Below, one piece after another: positions 8,872 to 16,589 of a stretch of DNA of 64,000 nt. The translations under genes were made by a program, and so were the position numbers. Position 1 is the first letter of the stretch; the number at the start of each line of letters is the position of its first letter. The DNA is from Bacteroidales bacterium (GTDB taxonomy: Bacteria > Bacteroidota > Bacteroidia > Bacteroidales > VadinHA17), in assembly GCA_025454795.1 (NCBI GenBank), contig JALONT010000004.1, forward strand, positions 1 to 64,000. The letters run 5' to 3'. Below the pieces are notes generated by a model. The model ran no database searches and was not told the DNA's origin. It saw nothing but the letters and a program-made list of their open reading frames with translations.

Positions 8872-8906
8872 AAAAGATAAAAGATAAAAGATAAAAGACA
8901 AAAGTA
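8872..8906. repeat. Short heptamer array AAAAGAY in the ykgJ-like leader
   Basis: Five in-phase 7-mers: AAAAGAT three times, AAAAGAC, AAAAGTA. They lie directly upstream of the minus-strand YkgJ-like gene and form its leader and promoter. This is the second of three distinct period-7 tracts in the window. Confidence 0.75.
8899..8906 (-). promoter_or_regulatory. -7 promoter element of the YkgJ-like gene
   Basis: The minus strand reads TACTTTTG, matching TAnnTTTG, 30 nt before the start codon at 8868. It is built from the junction of two heptamer units of the adjacent array. No -33 TTTG is evident. Confidence 0.5.
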
Positions 8907-8938
8907 AAAAATAAATGTATATGTAAATATGGTACTTC

Positions 8939-9253
8939 TTTGATCTTTGGTCTTTGATCTTTGGTCTTTGATCTTTGGTCTTTGGTCTTTGGTCTTTGAT
9001 CTTTGGTCTTTGATCTTTGGTCTTTGATCTTTGATCTTTGGTCTTTGGTCTTTGGTCTTTGGTCTTTGATCTTTGGTCTTTGGTCTTTGATCTTTGGTCT
9101 TTGGTCTTTGATCTTTGGTCTTTGATCTTTGGTCTTTGATCTTTGGTCTTTGGTCTTTGGTCTTTGGTCTTTGGTCTTTGATCTTTGGTCTTTGGTCTTT
9201 GGTCTTTGGTCTTTGGTCTTTGGTCTTTGATCTTTGGCCTTTGGTCTTTGGTC
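8939..9253. repeat. Heptanucleotide satellite, 45 copies of TTTGRTC
   Basis: Exactly 315 bp made of 45 in-phase 7-mers. All are TTTGGTC or TTTGATC, apart from one TTTGGCC near the right end. There is no indel. The gap 8869-9323 between the YkgJ-like gene and trmD therefore holds two heptamer arrays and two promoters but no gene. All minus-strand frames across it are open only because the unit contains no stop. The TTTGATC units followed by T create many GATC sites. Confidence 0.97.
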
Positions 9254-9300
9254 TGTCAAACCAGTACCATTGTGCCATTGTGCCTTTCTCATATTCTTTG

Positions 9301-9308
9301 TACTTTTG
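9301..9308 (+). promoter_or_regulatory. -7 promoter element of trmD
   Basis: TACTTTTG matches TAnnTTTG and ends 15 nt before the trmD ATG (9324), implying a leader of only about 10 nt. It lies 48 nt after the end of the heptamer satellite. Confidence 0.6.
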
Positions 9309-9323
9309 TACAAACAGATTGCG

Positions 9324-10007
9324 ATGCGTATTGATATATTAACAGTCCAGCCTGAATTGCTTGAAAGTCCACTTAACTATTCGATTGTTAAGAGAGCCAG
9401 AGAAAAAGGTCTTGTTGAAATCAACCTGATAAACCTGCATGATTTTGCAAACGACAAATATAAAAGTGTTGATGATTATGCATTCGGCGGCGGTGCAGGG
9501 ATGGTAATGATGATAGAGCCGGTATTTAAAGCTATTGAAAAGCTGAAAAGTGAAAGGAAGTACGATGAAATAATTTATACCTCTCCTGATGGAGAGAAGT
9601 TTACCCAGCAGATGGCAAACAGGCTTTCCCTTAAAGGAAACCTGATAATCCTTGCAGGCCATTATAAAGGTATTGACCAAAGAATACGTGAACATCTAAT
9701 CACCCTGGAAATATCGTTAGGCGATTATGTGTTATCAGGTGGTGAATTACCGGCGGCTGCAATTACTGATGCTATTGTCCGTCTTCTTCCGGGGGCTCTG
9801 GGTGATGAACAGTCGGCACTCTCCGATTCATTTCAGGACGATCTGCTCGCTCCCCCGGTTTACACAAGGCCTTCGGAATTCAAGGGATGGAAAGTACCAG
9901 ATATCCTTTTATCCGGTCATGCTGCCGGGATCGATAAGTGGAGGCATGAGCAATCAGAAGAGAGAACCAGGAGACTGAGACCTGATCTACTGAAAGAGGA
10001 TAGTTAA
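9324..10007 (+). CDS. trmD: tRNA (guanine-N1)-methyltransferase
   Basis: Methylates G37 at N1 next to the anticodon with SAM, preventing +1 frameshifting. The 227-residue product begins [15 protein letters not shown] and has the [11 protein letters not shown] loop and the SPOUT trefoil-knot segment GDYVLSGGE at the SAM site. The C-terminal helical domain that contacts tRNA ends in a basic [10 protein letters not shown] stretch. An upstream in-frame extension to 9234 reads the satellite edge and precedes the promoter, so it is rejected. The usual rimM/rplS neighbours are absent; the gene stands alone between repeat tracts. Confidence 0.96.
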   Translation: MRIDILTVQPELLESPLNYSIVKRAREKGLVEINLINLHDFANDKYKSVDDYAFGGGAGMVMMIEPVFKAIEKLKSERKYDEIIYTSPDGEKFTQQMANRLSLKGNLIILAGHYKGIDQRIREHLITLEISLGDYVLSGGELPAAAITDAIVRLLPGALGDEQSALSDSFQDDLLAPPVYTRPSEFKGWKVPDILLSGHAAGIDKWRHEQSEERTRRLRPDLLKEDS

Positions 10008-10018
10008 ATTTGAATTAC

Positions 10019-10143
10019 GGATTGCTTCGTCTCTTCGTTCCTCGCAATTGACAACACACCTAACGGTCTTCACTGCAACCTTATCAGGGAAATAACCGTA
10101 CTTGCACTGTCATTGCAATCCCGCAAAGAGGGAGAACCAATCT
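10019..10143. repeat. Second, diverged inverted REP-like pair
   Basis: The left copy (10019-10053) reads GGATTGCTTCGTCTCTTCG... CTCGCAATTGAC. The right copy (10109-10143) is a degraded inverse starting GTCATTGCAATCCCGC. The arrangement matches the pair at 8491-8622, including a similar internal spacer. The 231-nt gap 10008-10238 holds this pair and then an AT-rich tract before the next gene. Confidence 0.65.
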
Positions 10144-10238
10144 GTTTTTCATTGTAATATATTTCTTGTAAATAATAAAAACCTTTATTAAACTTGTAGT
10201 CAATATCATATTTTTTCAACTAATTAATAATCAACAAC

Positions 10239-11450
10239 ATGAATGCACAGGATTATATTAATCGGGAAGACAAATATGGAGCTCATAATTACCATCCTCT
10301 TCCTGTAGTTCTTGAAAGAGGTGAAGGTCCTTTTGTTTGGGATATTGAAGGGAAACGTTATTTTGATTTCCTGTCGGCCTATTCAGCTGTGAATCAGGGG
10401 CACTGCCATCCTAAAATCGTAAAAGCGCTTACTGATCAGGCGCAGAGGCTCACACTTACGTCAAGGGCATTCTATAATTCTGTCCTCGGAGAGTATGAAG
10501 AGTACGTCACCAGGTACTTCGGGTATGATAAGGTTCTACCGATGAACTCAGGTGCAGAGGCTGATGAGACAGCATTGAAGCTTTGCCGTAAATGGGCTTA
10601 CAAGAAAAAAGGGATTAAGCAGGACAAGGCAAAGATCATTGCCTGCGAAGGTAATTTTCACGGACGTACAATCTCCATCATCTCAATGTCTACCGATCCG
10701 GATGCCAGAAATGATTATGGCCCTTTTACTCCGGGATTTACGATCATCCCATATAATGATTTAAAAGCTCTTGAAAATGCTCTCAGGGATCCTGATATTG
10801 CAGGGTTTCTGGTAGAACCGATCCAGGGCGAAGCAGGTGTTTTTGTTCCTGATGAAGGATACCTGAAAAAATCATATGACCTCTGCAAAAAACACAATGT
10901 TCTTTTCATTGCCGATGAGGTACAGACCGGTATTGCCCGTACAGGGAAACTGCTGGCATGTGATCATGAAGGTGTACGTCCTGATATTCTTATCCTTGGT
11001 AAAGCTCTCTCAGGTGGTGTACTGCCTGTCTCTGCAGTTCTTGCCGACGACGAGATAATGCTGACTATCAAACCGGGCGAGCATGGATCAACATTCGGTG
11101 GCAATCCGCTGGCTGCCAAAGTTGCAATTGCAGCTCTCGAAGTAATCAAAAATGAAAAACTTGCTGAGAATGCCGATAGACTTGGGAAAATATTCCGGAA
11201 AGAGTTCAGCACCATTAAATCGGAAATGATTGAGCTGGTCCGCGGAAAAGGGCTTCTGAATGCTGTAGTCATCAGGCCTAAAGGAGACAAAACAGCATGG
11301 GATGTATGTCTTGCAATGAAAGACAAAGGTTTAATTGCCAAACCGACTCATGAACACATAATAAGATTTGCTCCTCCTCTTGTCATAAATGAAAAACAGC
11401 TTATGGAAGCCATTGCTCTCATTAAAGAAGCATTTAAACTATTTGAATAA
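10239..11450 (+). CDS. rocD: Ornithine--oxo-acid aminotransferase
   Basis: A PLP enzyme converting ornithine and 2-oxoglutarate to glutamate semialdehyde and glutamate, linking arginine breakdown with proline. The 403-residue protein has fold-type I class III features: [13 protein letters not shown] near residue 105, GNFHGRT, the ADEVQTG aspartate, and the PLP lysine in ILGKALSGG near residue 253. The N-terminal NYHPLPVVL segment is typical of ornithine aminotransferases. The conserved phosphate-pocket [10 protein letters not shown] follows. It is monocistronic; no strong promoter match was found in the AT-rich leader. Confidence 0.92.
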   Translation: MNAQDYINREDKYGAHNYHPLPVVLERGEGPFVWDIEGKRYFDFLSAYSAVNQGHCHPKIVKALTDQAQRLTLTSRAFYNSVLGEYEEYVTRYFGYDKVLPMNSGAEADETALKLCRKWAYKKKGIKQDKAKIIACEGNFHGRTISIISMSTDPDARNDYGPFTPGFTIIPYNDLKALENALRDPDIAGFLVEPIQGEAGVFVPDEGYLKKSYDLCKKHNVLFIADEVQTGIARTGKLLACDHEGVRPDILILGKALSGGVLPVSAVLADDEIMLTIKPGEHGSTFGGNPLAAKVAIAALEVIKNEKLAENADRLGKIFRKEFSTIKSEMIELVRGKGLLNAVVIRPKGDKTAWDVCLAMKDKGLIAKPTHEHIIRFAPPLVINEKQLMEAIALIKEAFKLFE

Positions 11451-11515
11451 AACTTGTTTAACAGTCAGCTTTAATATCGTTTTGCTCAGAACATTCTCCG
11501 GACTTAAATTTAATT

Positions 11516-13306
11516 ATGGATAGAAGGTCAACCTTAAAATACATTAATGGTGTACTTCCGCTGTTGCTGGTATTTATTTTGTTTTCATGTAATGCGAACC
11601 GGGAAGTCACTGTAAAGGAACTACAGAATCACATCAGGTATCTTGCTTCAGATTCTCTGAAAGGCAGGCTGACAGGATCAACCGGCGACAGTCTTGCATC
11701 TGAATATATAAAAGATGAGCTGGTTTCATACGGTTTCGTTCCACTTTCCGGTGACGGTTTTCAGAGATTCAAAGTTGTCAGTAAACTTGTTGCCGGACCT
11801 GAAAACTCGATTTCTGTCGGCGAAAAGAATTTTGAGCCCGAAAAGGATTTCATGCCCCTGGCTTTCAGTTCAAATTCGGGACTCATTGCTGAAGCGGTAT
11901 TCGCAGGGTATGGATTCAATATCAATGAAGAGAGTCTGAAATGGAATGATTATGAGGGCATTGAAGTAAAGGACAAGTGGGTTATCCTCCTTCGTGCGGA
12001 TCCGGAAACCGATAAAACAGAGAGCCCGTTTATCCCGTTTAGCGGTGATCGGGAGAAGGCCTTGATAGCGAAAGATATGGGTGCTGCAGGTGTTCTCCTT
12101 GTATCCGGTAATGCCTATGATCCCCAGGATTCTTTTGAATCACTTAATTCAGGTGATTTCTCTGTTGATATACCAGTATTGAGGATCAAAAGAGAAGTAG
12201 CTGACTATATCCTGTCAGGAACTAAGAAGACAATAACCAGTCTTGAAAAAAAACTAAATGATACAAGAAAACCTCAGAGTTTTCCCTCAAATGTAATTGT
12301 CAGCGCGAAAGCTGAGATTATAAGAGAGATGAGTACTACCAGGAATGTTGTTATGATCCTTCCGGGAGAAGATGAAAATCTTAGAAAGGAGTATATAATA
12401 ATAGGTGCGCATTTTGATCATCTCGGAATGGGCGGACAGGGATCTGACAGCAGAGCGGTTGATACGGTGGCAGTTCATTATGGAGCAGATGATAATGCTT
12501 CGGGAGTTGGGATGATGCTTGAGCTAGCTGAAAAATTTTCTGATACCAGAGGTAGTCATCAGAGAAGCATAATATGTATTGCATTCACCGGTGAAGAACA
12601 GGGACTCCTTGGGTCAAAGCACTTTGCGGATGAACCGGGCATCGATCTTTCAAATGTAAATACAATGATTAACCTCGATATGGTAGGCAGAATGCAGGAG
12701 ACTAACATCCTTCAGATAACCGGAGTGGGTACTGCTGAAGGATTCAGGGATCTTGTATATGCCGAAAGCGACACATCAGTTATTAAGCTCGCACTTTCCG
12801 ATGAAGGATACGGGCCTTCAGATCATACATCATTTTACATGAAAAACATACCTGTTCTTTTCTATTCTACAGGAGCTCATCTTGACTATCATACTCCTGC
12901 AGATACTTACGATAAGCTCAATTATGAAGGTATGGTTAATATCTCATCCCTGATTTTCAAAGTTACGGAAAAACTTGCCTCATCGCCCGACAGGCTGAAA
13001 TTCAGAGAATCAGGGCCTAAAATTGACCATGGAAGACCCATGAGAAGAAAAGGTGTTACCCTTGGCATCATGCCCGATTTCGCCGGTAATGTAAAGAATG
13101 GATTAAGAGCAGATTTCGTTACCCCCAGTGGACCTGCTGCACTTGGAGGTATGAAGAAAGGTGATATTATTATTTCAATCAACAACAAGACAGTTAATAA
13201 TGTATATGACTATATGTCAAGATTAGCACAGCTTAAACGAGGTCAGACAATCAGTGTCGAAGTTCTTAGAAATGGACAAAAAGTTGTGCTTCTTATTCAG
13301 CTCTGA
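11516..13306 (+). CDS. Secreted M28 aminopeptidase with PA and PDZ domains
   Basis: A 596-residue zinc exopeptidase lipoprotein. The signal ends in LFSC (Cys25). A PA-like insert (about 130-240) precedes the M28 catalytic domain, with metal ligands visible as GAHFDHLG, YGADDNASG, FTGEEQG, NLDMVGR and a late HTPADT histidine. A C-terminal PDZ domain (about 505-596) contains GPAALGGMKKGDII. The domain order is common in Bacteroidetes peptidases that trim peptides in the periplasm or at the surface. It is followed 30 nt later by a membrane protein gene, probably in the same transcript. Confidence 0.9.
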   Translation: MDRRSTLKYINGVLPLLLVFILFSCNANREVTVKELQNHIRYLASDSLKGRLTGSTGDSLASEYIKDELVSYGFVPLSGDGFQRFKVVSKLVAGPENSISVGEKNFEPEKDFMPLAFSSNSGLIAEAVFAGYGFNINEESLKWNDYEGIEVKDKWVILLRADPETDKTESPFIPFSGDREKALIAKDMGAAGVLLVSGNAYDPQDSFESLNSGDFSVDIPVLRIKREVADYILSGTKKTITSLEKKLNDTRKPQSFPSNVIVSAKAEIIREMSTTRNVVMILPGEDENLRKEYIIIGAHFDHLGMGGQGSDSRAVDTVAVHYGADDNASGVGMMLELAEKFSDTRGSHQRSIICIAFTGEEQGLLGSKHFADEPGIDLSNVNTMINLDMVGRMQETNILQITGVGTAEGFRDLVYAESDTSVIKLALSDEGYGPSDHTSFYMKNIPVLFYSTGAHLDYHTPADTYDKLNYEGMVNISSLIFKVTEKLASSPDRLKFRESGPKIDHGRPMRRKGVTLGIMPDFAGNVKNGLRADFVTPSGPAALGGMKKGDIIISINNKTVNNVYDYMSRLAQLKRGQTISVEVLRNGQKVVLLIQL

Positions 13307-13335
13307 TAATCGAAAATTATTTAACAGAAAGTAGT

Positions 13336-14232
13336 ATGAAAAAAATCCTTCTTTGGTTGCTGGCGTTTGTAATTACAATATGTGCAGCATATTACCAGAG
13401 AAAAACAGGACCTACATACCCAAAAAGTATAGAGGTTACCCTTAATGATTCGCTTTACAAACTGAAGCTTATCCGCAGTATTGGTCTGGATGAACCTTCT
13501 GAAGTTAAACTCCATATTAAGGATACATCGGTAAAAGCAATCCTCTATTTTAAAAGGTTCCGTTCGGATGATAACTATCAGTCTGTATTGTTTCAATTTA
13601 AAACATATCCTGTTAACTCCTATGTGATGAACAGGATCTTTAAAATGACAGAGGAAAAAGGTCTCTTTGCAGATATTCCTCCGCAGCCTCCTGCCGGAAA
13701 ACTCCAGTACTATGTTGAGCTTACCGATTCGAAGGGGATCCGGACAATTATGAAAGAGACACCTGTGGTGATCCGGTTCAAAGGGGGAGTACCCGGGTAT
13801 ATTCTCGGACCTCATATTCTAATCATGTTCATTACAATGCTCTTTTCAACAGGCGCCGGACTGCTGGCATTTGCCGGAGTTCCCTCATACAAAAAGTACG
13901 CGACCTGGACTCTCATTCTCCTGACTGCCGGAGGAATGGTACTTGGTCCGCTAGTTCAGAAGTATGCTTTCGGAGATCTGTGGACAGGTATTCCCTTCGG
14001 ATGGGATCTTACAGACAATAAAACACTTATTGCTATGGTTTTCTGGGTTCTGGCAGTAATCATGAACCGTATTAAGGAGAGACCTCTTTACACAGTTCTG
14101 GCAGCATTCATATTGCTCCTTGTATACTCTATTCCTCATAGTATGTTCGGCTCTGAACTTGATTACTCCACAGGTCAGGTGACACAAGGCATTATATCTA
14201 TTTTTTTCCTTACAAATCAAAAAAATTCTTAA
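13336..14232 (+). CDS. Uncharacterised polytopic membrane protein
   Basis: A 298-residue protein of unknown function. One N-terminal hydrophobic segment (residues 4-20) is followed by a soluble domain of about 130 residues, rich in beta-type sequence (YYVELTDSKG), probably extracytoplasmic. Four further membrane segments follow at about 155-180, 188-208, 228-245 and 252-268. I recognise no catalytic motif. The soluble domain looks like an immunoglobulin-type fold, an inference from hydrophobic patterning only. It lies 30 nt after the M28 peptidase gene, so a role related to that enzyme is possible. Confidence 0.8.
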   Translation: MKKILLWLLAFVITICAAYYQRKTGPTYPKSIEVTLNDSLYKLKLIRSIGLDEPSEVKLHIKDTSVKAILYFKRFRSDDNYQSVLFQFKTYPVNSYVMNRIFKMTEEKGLFADIPPQPPAGKLQYYVELTDSKGIRTIMKETPVVIRFKGGVPGYILGPHILIMFITMLFSTGAGLLAFAGVPSYKKYATWTLILLTAGGMVLGPLVQKYAFGDLWTGIPFGWDLTDNKTLIAMVFWVLAVIMNRIKERPLYTVLAAFILLLVYSIPHSMFGSELDYSTGQVTQGIISIFFLTNQKNS

Positions 14233-14330
14233 ATTGAGTGCAGCATAAATATTATACCCACGTCTTTGTATCAGAAAAACGATAAAGAGTGGGTGCAGCA
14301 TCTCAAATAAGAACTAGTCTTTACATAAAG

Positions 14331-14900
14331 ATGGCAAATGTAGAAGCGGCATTCAGGAATTTACACCAGGATATACTGGACGGGTGTAAAGTTGGCGACC
14401 AGAAAGCACAGTTTCAGATTTACAAGTTATACTACAAAGCAATGTATAACACAAGTCACAGAATTGTGAATGATACGATGGAAGCCGAAGACATAATGCA
14501 GGAATCGTTCCTGGCGGCCTTTGAAAAAATTGAAACCTATTCAGGAACGGTAAGTTTCGGTGCCTGGTTGAAGAAAATAGTGATCAACCGGTCTCTCGAT
14601 GCGCTGGGAAAAAGGAAAGTGGTCTTTGAAGATATTGAATCACATGTTGGTATCAGGGATGATAGTCCTGACGAATCGGCAAGAAATGAAGAGCTTGATA
14701 TAAAGGTTGAAGAGGTCAAAGAAGCTATTGACAAACTGCCGGACGGTTACAGGGTAATTCTTTCACTGTACCTTCTTGAAGGTTATGATCACGATGAAAT
14801 TGCAGAAATCCTGAAAATTTCGAGCAGCACTTCACGGTCACAACTTTCAAGAGCAAAGCAAAAACTCATCGGAGAATTAAAAGGGAATGAAAATTATTAA
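14331..14900 (+). CDS. ECF-type RNA polymerase sigma factor
   Basis: A 189-residue sigma-70 family factor with region 2 (YNTSHRIVNDTMEAEDIMQESFLAAF, split over residues about 38-65) and region 4 (LPDGYRVILSLYLLEGYDHDEIAEIL, about 135-162). It should direct RNA polymerase to a small envelope-related regulon. Start 14331 (MANVEAAF) was chosen over an upstream in-frame ATG at 14289, which adds 14 residues outside region 2. It is followed after 2 nt by a putative anti-sigma gene and then by a surface-protein gene, a common Bacteroidetes arrangement. The spacing implies a single transcript. Confidence 0.92.
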   Translation: MANVEAAFRNLHQDILDGCKVGDQKAQFQIYKLYYKAMYNTSHRIVNDTMEAEDIMQESFLAAFEKIETYSGTVSFGAWLKKIVINRSLDALGKRKVVFEDIESHVGIRDDSPDESARNEELDIKVEEVKEAIDKLPDGYRVILSLYLLEGYDHDEIAEILKISSSTSRSQLSRAKQKLIGELKGNENY

Positions 14901-14902
14901 AA

Positions 14903-15463
14903 ATGAAAACAATAGATGAAATAATCAGGGACAACAGGGACTTCTTCGAGGAAGAACCGGGAGAAGGTCACCTTGAAAGGTTCAACAGGAAGCTGGAGAG
15001 CAGGTTTCATGCTGGCAGCATCAAAAGAAGCATCGTCCCGTATCTGCTTAAGGCTGCAGTAGTTACACTGCTGATCACTCTTTCCTCACTCTGGACATGG
15101 GATCATTTTGTAAGCCCGGAAAGGAGCAGGATGGCTCTGGGGGATGTTTCTCCCCAATACAGGGAAGTGGAGAACTATTACCTGCACCAGGTGAACCTCA
15201 TGGAGAGCGAGATCGGTACTATTAACATATCCGGGAATCCGGAACAGAAAAAGATGCTTAACAGTGAGCTGAGAAGCATGGATTCCGTTTATGTTCAGCT
15301 TCAGAAAGAACTTAAAGCAAATCCTGACGATGAAAGAATTATTAATGCAATGATCGAACACTACCAGACAAAGGTGGAGGTCATGAACTTCATAGTAAAT
15401 CAGCTTAAATCAATTAGGAATGAAAACCAAAATACCCCAGAAGATGAAAAAGTCAGTATATAA
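14903..15463 (+). CDS. Putative membrane anti-sigma factor
   Basis: A 186-residue protein with a cytoplasmic N-terminus of about 45 residues (acidic DNRDFFEEEPGEGHLERF), one membrane span at about 50-67 (AAVVTLLITLSSLWTW), and an external alpha-helical domain likely to form coiled coil. Position directly after an ECF sigma gene and this topology suggest an anti-sigma factor, although the classic zinc-binding HxxxCxxC motif is absent. No enzyme motif is seen. The 3' end overlaps the next gene in another frame, consistent with coupled translation. Confidence 0.75.
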   Translation: MKTIDEIIRDNRDFFEEEPGEGHLERFNRKLESRFHAGSIKRSIVPYLLKAAVVTLLITLSSLWTWDHFVSPERSRMALGDVSPQYREVENYYLHQVNLMESEIGTINISGNPEQKKMLNSELRSMDSVYVQLQKELKANPDDERIINAMIEHYQTKVEVMNFIVNQLKSIRNENQNTPEDEKVSI

Positions 15464-16526
15464 ATCAGGAACACTCCTTTTAACATCTTTGTTTATTTTC
15501 TCCTTTGCACTTTCCGCACAGGAGGAACTTACAAAGGAATTCCACAAGGAGTATGCAGCTAAGCAGGGATCTAAACTTGAACTCAATAACAGATATGGCA
15601 ATATAGTCGTTCAAACATCTGAAAGCGACCAGGTTGTAATTGACGTGAAGGTTACAGTAAAATATCCGAACAGGGAAAGGGCTGAAAAGCTGATGAGCTA
15701 CATTGATGTCCAGTTCACAGAGGAACCAGGCCTTATTTCGGCAAAAACTGTTATTGATGATAAATTCAGCTTCACCGGCTGGAGCAGCGCTTCAAGAAAA
15801 TTCTCCATAGATTATTTCGTAAAAATGCCGGTATGGCTTGATCTTGGTCTTGCAAACAAGTATGGAAATTCTGAAATAGATGACCTTGCAGGTTATGTTG
15901 ACCTTGATGTTAAATACGGTAATATCACGGCCGCAAAGCTGACCAGAGGAAATGAGAAACCCTTGAGCACTATTAATATTTCATATGGCAATTGCTCAAT
16001 CGAAGAGGCTGGATGGATTGAGATAACAACACGCTATTGCGGAAATTTCTCAATCGCAAAAAGTCGTGCACTCTCGGTAGACAGTAAATATTCAAAACTT
16101 CAGCTTGGTTCAGTGAGCTCTGTGGCTGGCGAAATAAGATATGATAATTTAAAGATTGACGATATAAACAACCTTGTTCTCGACGGCGGATATACTGAAG
16201 TCAACATTGGAACACTAACTAAGAAGCTCGACTACAACGGAGAATATGGTTCATTCAATATCGACAGAATTCCTGCAGGTTTTGAATCGATTGAGATTGA
16301 CACCCGCTATACCGGAGTGAACCTCGGTATTGAAGAAAACGCAAGCTATTACCTTGAAGCAAAAACATCATTCTGCGGTGTGAAATACAATGAGGAAAAC
16401 TTCCTGAATAAAAGACGTATCGTTGAAAACAACTCTGCAGAAATAAGTGGTATTGTAGGGAAAGAAGAAAAACCTTCGGGAACTGTCAAGGTTGAAGCAT
16501 CATACGGAAATGTGAAATTATATTAG
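15444..16526 (+). CDS. DUF4097-like secreted beta-helix protein
   Basis: A 360-residue exported protein. The signal peptide ends near FALSAQ|E. The mature part has repeating short motifs such as NRYGNI, NKYGNSEID, VKYGNITA, ISYGNCSI and EASYGNVKLY, spaced about 20-30 residues. That is the pattern of a DUF4097-like putative adhesin forming a right-handed beta helix. The gene overlaps the anti-sigma gene; an alternative start at 15420 adds eight residues before the signal. It is probably the structural target of the sigma/anti-sigma pair. A hairpin terminator follows after 38 nt. Confidence 0.82.
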   Translation: MKKSVYKSGTLLLTSLFIFSFALSAQEELTKEFHKEYAAKQGSKLELNNRYGNIVVQTSESDQVVIDVKVTVKYPNRERAEKLMSYIDVQFTEEPGLISAKTVIDDKFSFTGWSSASRKFSIDYFVKMPVWLDLGLANKYGNSEIDDLAGYVDLDVKYGNITAAKLTRGNEKPLSTINISYGNCSIEEAGWIEITTRYCGNFSIAKSRALSVDSKYSKLQLGSVSSVAGEIRYDNLKIDDINNLVLDGGYTEVNIGTLTKKLDYNGEYGSFNIDRIPAGFESIEIDTRYTGVNLGIEENASYYLEAKTSFCGVKYNEENFLNKRRIVENNSAEISGIVGKEEKPSGTVKVEASYGNVKLY

Positions 16527-16564
16527 GATATAACTGATTATTAACTAGATAAAACCCACCCCTC

Positions 16565-16589
16565 CCCCTCCCAGGAGGGGATTTCTTTT
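16565..16589. terminator. Terminator between the convergent surface-protein and mutS2 genes
   Basis: A 7-bp GC-rich stem, CCCCTCC/GGAGGGG with a CA loop (or a shorter stem with a 4-nt loop), is followed by ATTTCTTTT. It lies between the ends of the plus-strand gene (16526) and mutS2 (16588). Its CCACCCCTCC context resembles the palindromic element at 41659-41820, so it may derive from that repeat family. Confidence 0.75.

Noticed and set aside
8832-9313. Two long minus-strand frames encoding KDQRPKT-type repeats, and matching plus-strand frames
   Set aside because: They are open in several frames only because the 7-bp unit contains no stop. The start and end run into non-repeat sequence with no protein-like character.
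9234-9323. N-terminal extension of trmD
   Set aside because: It translates the edge of the heptamer satellite and precedes the TACTTTTG element; the conserved start is MRIDILTV at 9324.
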